In this document: positions 58,509-64,000 of the stretch, piece by piece
Position numbering within the stretch: position 1 is the first letter of the stretch
How the letters are laid out: the number at the start of each line of letters is the position of its first letter
Assembly: GCF_001513965.1 (NCBI RefSeq)
Contig: NZ_KQ948023.1
Span: 124,001-188,000, forward strand
Origin: Streptomyces cellostaticus
Lineage (GTDB): Bacteria > Actinomycetota > Actinomycetes > Streptomycetales > Streptomycetaceae
Direction of reading: 5' to 3'
Length of the DNA stretch: 64,000 nucleotides
Program-made: the position numbers and the translations under genes
The notes under the pieces: generated by a model
The model's input: the letters and a program-made list of their open reading frames with translations, nothing else
The model's database searches: none
Told to the model about the DNA's origin: nothing

Positions 58509-58967
58509 TCACCGTACGTGCCTGCTGAGCCACGGGGTGAGCAGGATCTGCGGGATGTACTCCACGTGCGCGCGGTCGCCGGGCAGCGGGACGACGAGGC
58601 GGTGACCGGGCGGGAAGCGGCGCCCTCTGACGTGGGCGAGGCCGCCGAAGACGGACCGGAGGAAGGCGGGGACGTCGTCGCGCGGGATGTCGGGGCACTC
58701 GACGCCCTCGACGGTGATCAACGCGTCGTCCTCCGGATAGAGCCGCACGCTCACCCGGGGGAGTCCGCCGAACTCGGCGTACGCCTCGTGGGGCAGGGAA
58801 CCGTCCGGGTCGGTGGTGACGCCGACGCCCGCGGCGCTGCGGCGGGAGGTCTGGTCGGCGCCGATGTCGTGGGTCACCTCGATCTCGCGCGCGTACTCGG
58901 CGGCGAGGGCGCGCAGGGCGGTGACGGCGGCTTCGGTGGTGGGCAGCTGCTCGGGCGAGTGGTCCAT
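58509..58967 (-). CDS. Hypothetical protein
   Basis: A 152-residue soluble acidic protein (MDHSPEQLPTTEAAV start). It has a possible beta-rich core (GLPRVSVRLYPEDDALITVEGVEC) and the C-terminal stretch RFPPGHRLVVPLPGDRAHVEYI. No family or motif is recognised. It lies between the LLM enzyme and the Tpt1-like gene on the same strand with short gaps, which supports a real gene. Confidence 0.65.
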   Translation of the reverse strand: MDHSPEQLPTTEAAVTALRALAAEYAREIEVTHDIGADQTSRRSAAGVGVTTDPDGSLPHEAYAEFGGLPRVSVRLYPEDDALITVEGVECPDIPRDDVPAFLRSVFGGLAHVRGRRFPPGHRLVVPLPGDRAHVEYIPQILLTPWLSRHVR

Positions 58968-59001
58968 ACCACTGATCATGCCGGGGCGACCGGCCCGGAT
59001 G

Positions 59002-59550
59002 TCAGTGCCCCTCGGGAAAGCGCAGGTAGCGGGGTGGTACGGCCTGGGTGAGCCACACCCCGTTCGCGCTGCGGTGGAAGAGGTGGCCGTCGCGGTGCAT
59101 GGCGCCGGCGTCCACGGCGAGTACGACGGGGCGGCCGCGGCGGGCGCCGACCCGGGTCGCGGTCTCTCGGTCTGCCGAGAGGTGGACGTCGTGCCGGTTC
59201 ATGGGCCTGAGGCCCTCGGCACGGATCGCGTCCAGGTTGCGGGCGATGGTCCCGTGGTAGAGGTACGGCGGCGGGGTCGCCGGGGGCAGGCCCAGGTCGA
59301 CGTCGATGCTGTGGCCCTGACTGGCGCGGATCCTCGTGCCCTCGATCGCGAAGCGCTGCTTGTCGTTGGCGGCCACGACGTGGTCGAGCTCCTCGCGAGA
59401 GAAGCGGAAGCCGTGTGCGGCGGCCGCGGCGATCAGCGTGTCGATCTCGACCCAGCCGCCCGCGTCGAGTGTCAGGCCGATGCGTTCGGGCTGGTGGCGC
59501 AGGTGCTTCGAGAGGTATTTCGACACCTTCACGGTGCGTCTTTCATCCAT
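59002..59550 (-). CDS. kptA: RNA 2'-phosphotransferase, Tpt1/KptA family
   Basis: A 182-residue protein. The N-terminal winged-helix-like part has KYLSKHLRHQPERIGL, and the C-terminal ADP-ribosyl-type catalytic fold has LYHGTIARNLDAIRAEGL, RPMNRHDVHLS and RRGRPVVLAVDA. The conserved Arg/His/Arg/Arg set of Tpt1 is consistent with these blocks. Tpt1 removes an internal RNA 2'-phosphate using NAD+ in yeast tRNA splicing. Bacterial orthologues have the activity but no clear native substrate. It is followed upstream by a gap with DnaA boxes. Confidence 0.92.
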   Translation of the reverse strand: MDERRTVKVSKYLSKHLRHQPERIGLTLDAGGWVEIDTLIAAAAAHGFRFSREELDHVVAANDKQRFAIEGTRIRASQGHSIDVDLGLPPATPPPYLYHGTIARNLDAIRAEGLRPMNRHDVHLSADRETATRVGARRGRPVVLAVDAGAMHRDGHLFHRSANGVWLTQAVPPRYLRFPEGH

Positions 59551-59605
59551 CTCTCCAGGGTGCGGGAGAGATGCGGATCACGCAGGTTATTTTCGTCCCG
59601 AGGTT

Positions 59606-59659
59606 TGATCCACAACCAAGTCGAGTTATCCACAGGGGAATTGGAGAAGTTGTGGACAA
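59606..59659. promoter_or_regulatory. Three DnaA-box motifs in the kptA/MerR gap
   Basis: TGATCCACA (59606-59614), TTATCCACA (59626-59634) and TGTGGACAA (59651-59659, i.e. TTGTCCACA on the minus strand) lie within 54 bases. The second is the E. coli-type box and the third matches the Streptomyces consensus exactly. Confidence 0.65.
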
Positions 59660-59677
59660 CTGATAGGCAGTTCAGGG

Positions 59678-60619
59678 TCATTCGCCAAGTTCGGTGTGGG
59701 GGCGATTCGGTGAGGCAAGATCGTCCAAGGTCCTTGCCCTGACCTCTCGGTCGGCGGCCAGCGCGATGAACGTGGACGTGTGTTCCTGGCCAACAAGGCT
59801 CTCCACAGCGCTGATCGTCTCAACGGGGAGGTCGATGGAGCGCGTCTCCCTGTGCGGCTTCGGCGGTCTCTCGGTGCCGAGGCGGGTTCGTAGATGCTGG
59901 ACCGCGAACACGCGCATGGCACGGGCGAGTTCGGCGTCCACGGTCTGCTGGGCCAGGGGGCGCAGCCGGCGTACCAGCGAAGCCGCTTCCGCCGCATGCG
60001 CGTCCGTGCGGTGACCGGGATCGTCGAGATAGCGGGCGAAGACGTATTCGGTGGTGAACTCCAGGAAACGGGCGGCTATGTGCTCGACCTGGCCCCTCAA
60101 CTCCTTGAGATGGCCCGATATCGCGGAGAGCGGAACACCGGCCGCGTGCAACTCCGCTGCCACGGACAGCTCTTGGGGGCTCGGTACGCGAAAGGTGTCC
60201 TGGTCGCCGTGGATCCGTTCCAGCACGCCGAGTTCGACGGCCTCGGCTACGGCGTCGTCGTCGGGGGCGTCGCCGAAGCGGGCGTTCAGCTCGGCGCGGG
60301 TGATGCGGGCCGGTTCCTCGTCGGTCCACGGGCCCTCCACCTCGGTGACCAGGCCGAGGACTCCTCCCAGGCCGCGGCCGGTGTCCCAGGCGTCCAGGAG
60401 TTCCTTGATGGAGGCCAGGGTGTAGCCGCGGTCGAGGAGGTGGGCGATCTGGTGGAGGCGGGTGAGGTGGATGTCGGAGTAGAGGTTGGCCCGGCCCTGG
60501 CGTTCGGGGCGGGGGAGGAGGCCTTTGTCCTGGTAGGCGCGGATGGTTCTTACGGTGGTGTGGCTGTGGTGGGCGAGGTCTTCGATGCGGTAGGTCTTTT
60601 GGGCCGGGGGGTCGGTCAT
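59678..60619 (-). CDS. MerR-family transcriptional regulator
   Basis: A 313-residue regulator with an N-terminal MerR helix-turn-helix (TYRIEDLAHHSHTTVRTIRAYQDKGLLP and RANLYSDIHLTRLHQIAHLLDRGYTL). The long C-terminal domain is helical and lacks the Cys pattern of metal-sensing MerRs. The ATG at 60619 (MTDPPAQKTYRIEDL) is preferred. DnaA boxes lie just downstream of its stop. The SDR/M24 operon upstream on the same strand is a candidate target (inference). Confidence 0.85.
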   Translation of the reverse strand: MTDPPAQKTYRIEDLAHHSHTTVRTIRAYQDKGLLPRPERQGRANLYSDIHLTRLHQIAHLLDRGYTLASIKELLDAWDTGRGLGGVLGLVTEVEGPWTDEEPARITRAELNARFGDAPDDDAVAEAVELGVLERIHGDQDTFRVPSPQELSVAAELHAAGVPLSAISGHLKELRGQVEHIAARFLEFTTEYVFARYLDDPGHRTDAHAAEAASLVRRLRPLAQQTVDAELARAMRVFAVQHLRTRLGTERPPKPHRETRSIDLPVETISAVESLVGQEHTSTFIALAADREVRARTLDDLASPNRPHTELGE

Positions 60620-60691
60620 GCGGGGGGTTCCTTTGCGGTGACCGGAGTTGGGGCTGGGCGGGGGGCGGCCTCGCTTGCCCGCGCTGGCGGG

Positions 60692-60727
60692 GTGCCGCTG
60701 CGCCCACCCGTGCCGCCCCAGCGGCAC
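60692..60727 (-). terminator. Possible terminator after the hydrolase-SDR gene
   Basis: GTGCCGCTG (60692-60700) pairs with CAGCGGCAC (60719-60727) across an 18-base loop, between the SDR stop and the MerR start. Confidence 0.45.
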
Positions 60728-60753
60728 GACTGCCCGCAGCTATGTAGTCCTGC

Positions 60754-62526
60754 TCACAGCTTCGGATTCACGCGCGCGATTCCTCTCAACACCCCCGGCA
60801 TGAAACGCGACAGGAGATGTGCGCCGCGGGCCTCCGGTGTCACCGGTACCACTGCTCTGTTGTGGGTCACCGCGTCCAGGATCGCCCCGGCTACCTTCTC
60901 CGGTGGGTAGTTGCGCAGGCTGTACAGGCGGGCGGAGTGTTTCTGGCGGCGGCGTTCCTCGGTCTCGTCGACGCCGGTGAAGCGGGCCGTGGAGGTGATG
61001 TTGGTGTTGACGAGGCCGGGGCAGATCGCCGTGACCCCGATGTCCTGCGAGGCCAGTTCGGCGCGCAGGCACTCGGAGAGCATCAGGACCGCCGCCTTGG
61101 AGGTGCTGTAGGCGGGCAGTGCCCGCGAGGGCTGGTACGCGGCCGCCGAGGCGATGTTGACGATGTGGCCGCCCTGGCCGCGCTCGGCCATCCGCGCGCC
61201 GAAGAGGCGGCACCCGTGGATCACGCCCCACAGGTTGACGTCCAGGACCTTGCGCCAGTCGTCGGTGGTCGTGGTGAAGAACGAACCCGACAGACCGATC
61301 CCCGCGTTGTTGACCAGCACGTCCAGCACGCCGTACGCGCGGTGCACCTTCTCGGCGAGTTTCTCCATGGCCTGCTCGTCGGAGACGTCCGCCGTCTCCG
61401 CCCAGGCCTCGGGGGCGCCGATCAGCCGGGACAGCTCGGCGGTGCGGGTCGCGGCCTCGGCGTCGCGGTCGACGGCCACCACGCGCGCGCCGGCCTCCGC
61501 GAACGCGAACGCCGTGGCCCGGCCGATGCCGCTGCCCGCGCCGGTGACCAGCACCAGCTGCCCGCCGAACCGCTCGGCATGGCGGCCGGTGGCCGCCGGC
61601 TCAGGGCGGCCGCCCTCCACGGCCGTCACGAACTCCTCGATCCATGCGGCCAGTTGATCCGGGCGGGTGCGCGGGATCCAGTGCTTGGCCGGCAGCGTGC
61701 GGCGGGTCAGTCGCGGCACCCACTGGTCGAGGTCGTCGTAGAGCCGCTCGGACAGGAACGCGTCCCCCTGGGGCGTGATGAGCTGCACGGGCGCGTGCGC
61801 GTACGCGTCGGGGCGCGGCCTGCGCAGCCGGGCGCGGACGTTGTCCCGGTACAGCCAGGCGCCGTGCGCCGCGTCGGAGGGCAGGGACGCGGTCGGGTAG
61901 CCGTCGCCGGGGACCTTCTCGACCCGCTGGAGGATCTTCGGCCAGCGCTTGCCGAGCGGGCCGCGCCAGGCCAGTTCCGGCAGGGCGGGCGTATGCAGCA
62001 GGTAGACGTACCAGGACTTGGCGCCCTGGCCGAGGAGCTGGCCCACCCGGCGGGGCGTGGGGCGCTTCATCCGCGCGTTGATCCAGTGCCCGAAGTGGTC
62101 CAGGGACGGTCCGGACATCGACGTGAAGGAGGCGATACGGCCCTCCGTGCGGCCCACCGTGACGAACTCCCAGGACTGCACCGAGCCCCAGTCGTGACCG
62201 ACCACGTGCACCGGGTGGTTGGGGCTCACCGTGTCCACGACCGCCAGGAAGTCGTCCGTGAGCTTCGCCAGGGTGAAGCCGCCGCGCAGCGGCTGCGGTG
62301 CCGTGGAGCGGCCGTGGCCCCGGACGTCGTACAGGACGACATGAAATCCGCAGCGGTCGGCGAGGCGGGCGGCGACCTCCGACCACACCTCCTTGCTGTC
62401 CGGATAGCCGTGCACCAGCACCACCGTCGGCTGCTCCGGATCGCCCAGCTCGGCCACGCACAGCTCGACCCCGCCGGTCCGCACCCAGCGCTCGCGCGCA
62501 CCCTTCAGCATCGAAGGTGTCGTCAC
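60754..62526 (-). CDS. Fusion of alpha/beta hydrolase and short-chain dehydrogenase
   Basis: A 590-residue two-domain enzyme. The N-terminal alpha/beta hydrolase (~1-285) has the HGYPDS oxyanion region and an epoxide-hydrolase-type nucleophile elbow VVGHDWGSVQSW, where the nucleophile is Asp rather than Ser. The C-terminal SDR (~310-560) has VTGAGSGIGRAT, LVNNAGIGLSG and the catalytic S...YSTSK motif, ending near FMPGVLRGIARVN. The GTG start at 62526 overlaps the M24 stop as GTGA, so the pair is translationally coupled. It could act on epoxide or alcohol substrates in a catabolic or lipid pathway (inference). Confidence 0.88.
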   Translation of the reverse strand: MTTPSMLKGARERWVRTGGVELCVAELGDPEQPTVVLVHGYPDSKEVWSEVAARLADRCGFHVVLYDVRGHGRSTAPQPLRGGFTLAKLTDDFLAVVDTVSPNHPVHVVGHDWGSVQSWEFVTVGRTEGRIASFTSMSGPSLDHFGHWINARMKRPTPRRVGQLLGQGAKSWYVYLLHTPALPELAWRGPLGKRWPKILQRVEKVPGDGYPTASLPSDAAHGAWLYRDNVRARLRRPRPDAYAHAPVQLITPQGDAFLSERLYDDLDQWVPRLTRRTLPAKHWIPRTRPDQLAAWIEEFVTAVEGGRPEPAATGRHAERFGGQLVLVTGAGSGIGRATAFAFAEAGARVVAVDRDAEAATRTAELSRLIGAPEAWAETADVSDEQAMEKLAEKVHRAYGVLDVLVNNAGIGLSGSFFTTTTDDWRKVLDVNLWGVIHGCRLFGARMAERGQGGHIVNIASAAAYQPSRALPAYSTSKAAVLMLSECLRAELASQDIGVTAICPGLVNTNITSTARFTGVDETEERRRQKHSARLYSLRNYPPEKVAGAILDAVTHNRAVVPVTPEARGAHLLSRFMPGVLRGIARVNPKL

Positions 62527-63365
62527 TTCTCCTCCGCCCAGCGCCGCACGTGCGGCAGATCGTCGTCCAGCCAGAACGCGCTCTGCTCGGGGTCCCGGGA
62601 GTCGGTGAGCACCAGGATCTCCTCGAACTTCGCGCCCGTGCCCCGGAAGCCGAGGTGCGGTTCGACCGCCCACAGGCCCGGCTGCGGCGGGTGGTCGGAG
62701 AAGCGGTACGGCGACCACAGGGGTGACCAGCCCTCGCGGTGGCCGTGCAGAGCGTCGGCGGCCAGACCCTTCAGGGACTGCGTGCCGAACCCGAACAGGT
62801 GAGGTGACCAGCGGCGCTGCTTCACCCGGTCCACCTTGTGGGCGATCACGCCGAAGGGATACGCCCGGTGCCGGTTGGCGTAGCCCTGGCGGACCATGAG
62901 GCGGTCCACGTCCTCGTAGATCTCGCGCAACGGGCGCCGCTCGCGCACCTCGCGCAGGATCAGCTCGCGATGCGCCTCCAGGTCGGCCATCAGCCGGTCC
63001 TGCACCGGGTTGACACCGAGCGAGCCCGAGTAGCCGATGTCGGCCGTGTATCCCTCGTAGACCGGGGCCATGTCCAGGATGAACGGCATCCCGGGTTCCA
63101 GGGCGCGGTCGGTCGGGAAGAACTGCAAGGGGATGCGGAAGTCCACGAACGCCGTGCGGTCGCCGAACCAGGCGAAAGGCAGGTGGAACCAGTCCCGCAC
63201 TCCCCGCTCGCGCAGCCACTCGCGCTGCATCCGTGCCGCCTCGCGCTCGGTCACACCCGGCTCGAGGCGTGCCGCGACCGCCTCCGCGCACTCGTAGGCG
63301 AGGCGCTGCACCCGCCTGAACCCCTGCAACTCCGTGGAGAGTTCGCTGCTCACTGCCGTCGTCAT
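62523..63365 (-). CDS. M24-family metallopeptidase-like (creatinase fold)
   Basis: A 280-residue pita-bread-fold protein resembling Xaa-Pro aminopeptidases without an N-terminal domain. The metal ligands appear conserved: Asp/Asp in ILDMAPVYEGYTADIGYSG, His in GVIAHKVDRV, and Glu in WAVEPHLGF and KFEEILVLT. The ATG at 63365 is preferred, and the frame to 63410 lacks a start signal. It overlaps the hydrolase-SDR gene by four bases, and the substrate is unknown. Confidence 0.83.
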   Translation of the reverse strand: MTTAVSSELSTELQGFRRVQRLAYECAEAVAARLEPGVTEREAARMQREWLRERGVRDWFHLPFAWFGDRTAFVDFRIPLQFFPTDRALEPGMPFILDMAPVYEGYTADIGYSGSLGVNPVQDRLMADLEAHRELILREVRERRPLREIYEDVDRLMVRQGYANRHRAYPFGVIAHKVDRVKQRRWSPHLFGFGTQSLKGLAADALHGHREGWSPLWSPYRFSDHPPQPGLWAVEPHLGFRGTGAKFEEILVLTDSRDPEQSAFWLDDDLPHVRRWAEEK

Positions 63366-63575
63366 GCCGCCCCGTCCCGTCGACTGCGGTACGCGTCCGT
63401 AACTTGACACTGGTGAATGTGACAGTTGTTAGAGGCGGCGTCAATAGCCGGGATCAAGGGCTGTGGATAACTCTCAGGCACTGGATCCCTTAGGGCCTCG
63501 TAATACTCGAGTCTGACGCGAAGACGGCTCTGAGGTCTGACGACCGGCGTGGTCTGGATCACTACCGTCGAAGAC
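63366..63575. promoter_or_regulatory. Divergent gap with a DnaA box
   Basis: A 210-base gap between the M24 operon and the ABC ATPase gene. TGTGGATAA at 63462-63470 is a perfect E. coli-type DnaA box on the minus strand. An imperfect inverted repeat (AACTTGACAC with GTGACAGTTG, about 63400-63428) near the M24 promoter may be an operator. Confidence 0.45.
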
Positions 63576-64000
63576 GTGACTGTGATCGCGACCGAAAGCC
63601 TGAGCAAGCGGTTCACCCGGGTGACCGCGCTCGACCGGCTGTCCGTGGACATCGGACCCGGTGTGACCGGACTCGTCGGAGCCAACGGCGCCGGCAAGTC
63701 CACGCTCATCAAGATCCTGCTGGGTCTGTCCCCCGCCACGGAGGGCCGCGCCGAGGTGCTCGGCCTCGACGTCGCCGCCAAGGGCGCCGCCATCCGTGAG
63801 CGCGTGGGCTACATGCCGGAGCACGACTGCCTGCCGCCCGACGTCTCGGCCACCGAGTTCGTCGTCCACATGGCACGCATGTCCGGCCTGCCGCCCACCG
63901 CCGCGCGCGAGCGCACCGCGGACACCCTGCGCCATGTCGGCCTGTACGAGGAGCGCTACCGCCCCATCGGCGGCTACTCGACCGGCATGAAGCAGCGCGT
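63576..64000 (+). CDS. ABC transporter ATP-binding protein, partial
   Basis: The first ~141 codons of an exporter-type ABC ATPase. Walker A is LVGANGAGKSTLIKILLG, the Q-loop region is RERVGYMPEHDCLP, and the signature begins IGGYSTGMKQR at the window edge. It usually pairs with a membrane permease downstream, which is not visible here. The GTG at 63576 is used, and a second GTG at 63582 is possible. No ribosome site is clear, which may indicate a leaderless transcript. Confidence 0.9.
   Translation, partial: MTVIATESLSKRFTRVTALDRLSVDIGPGVTGLVGANGAGKSTLIKILLGLSPATEGRAEVLGLDVAAKGAAIRERVGYMPEHDCLPPDVSATEFVVHMARMSGLPPTAARERTADTLRHVGLYEERYRPIGGYSTGMKQR

Noticed and set aside
60754..63444. 896-residue frame suggesting an even larger hydrolase-SDR fusion
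   Set aside because: Its first ~300 residues are an out-of-frame reading of the M24 gene; the GTGA overlap at 62523-62526 gives the true start.

Overview
The window is very GC-rich and packed with actinobacterial genes. Several are Streptomyces-specific: ssgR/ssgA, a femX-type branching enzyme, a Rex-regulated cydAB-cydDC locus, a class A PBP with a low-complexity tail, and copies of the Streptomyces parS sequence TGTTTCACGTGAAACA. The gene order looks like the oriC-proximal core of a Streptomyces chromosome, just beyond parAB and trxA. That synteny is remembered, not computed. I saw no tRNA, rRNA, CRISPR array, insertion sequence or prophage.

Left part (1-18.7 kb): a minus-strand cluster runs DUF6049 protein > MurJ flippase > pseudokinase > ECF sigma > anti-sigma > trxB (cut by the window edge). 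It matches the mycobacterial Rv3909-Rv3913 cluster. trxB has its own SigR-type promoter. Divergent pcnA follows, then an MFS protein, a PadR-inositol phosphate synthase operon under a 23-bp perfect palindrome, a bifunctional PBP and a membrane glycosyltransferase.

Middle (18.7-35.2 kb): an alanine-racemase-like protein and FemX (peptidoglycan cross-bridge), a small membrane protein, the rpsF-ssb-rpsR-rplI operon, a DinF-type MATE protein and dnaB. dnaB is preceded by a dense cluster of DnaA-box-like motifs. Then come accessory genes: serine hydrolase, two GNATs, a MarR/MFS/GlcG-like module, a HAD phosphatase, a flavohemoglobin with a long proline-rich N-terminus, and a NUDIX hydrolase.

35.2-48.6 kb: LysR, a holin-like protein/ptpA/cystathionine lyase operon, cupin, a DUF5326-like protein, ssgR-ssgA, a His-rich YibE/F protein, thiC under a TPP riboswitch, a membrane protein, a metallophosphatase and a LacI regulator.

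48.6-64 kb: HisC-like aminotransferase, a cyclophilin-fold protein, cydA-cydB-cydDC under a perfect Rex operator, HAD and LLM enzymes, a Tpt1/KptA RNA phosphotransferase, a MerR regulator, a coupled M24 peptidase and hydrolase-SDR fusion, and the start of an ABC ATPase.

The thread running through the window is chromosome architecture written into ordinary genes. Ten exact parS 14-mers and three one-mismatch copies lie between 1.3 and 53 kb. They sit inside coding regions, on a stop codon, on the cydDC start codon and at the centre of terminator-like palindromes. A degenerate pair forms the extended hairpin of the thiC TPP riboswitch. DnaA-box clusters occupy three intergenic gaps.
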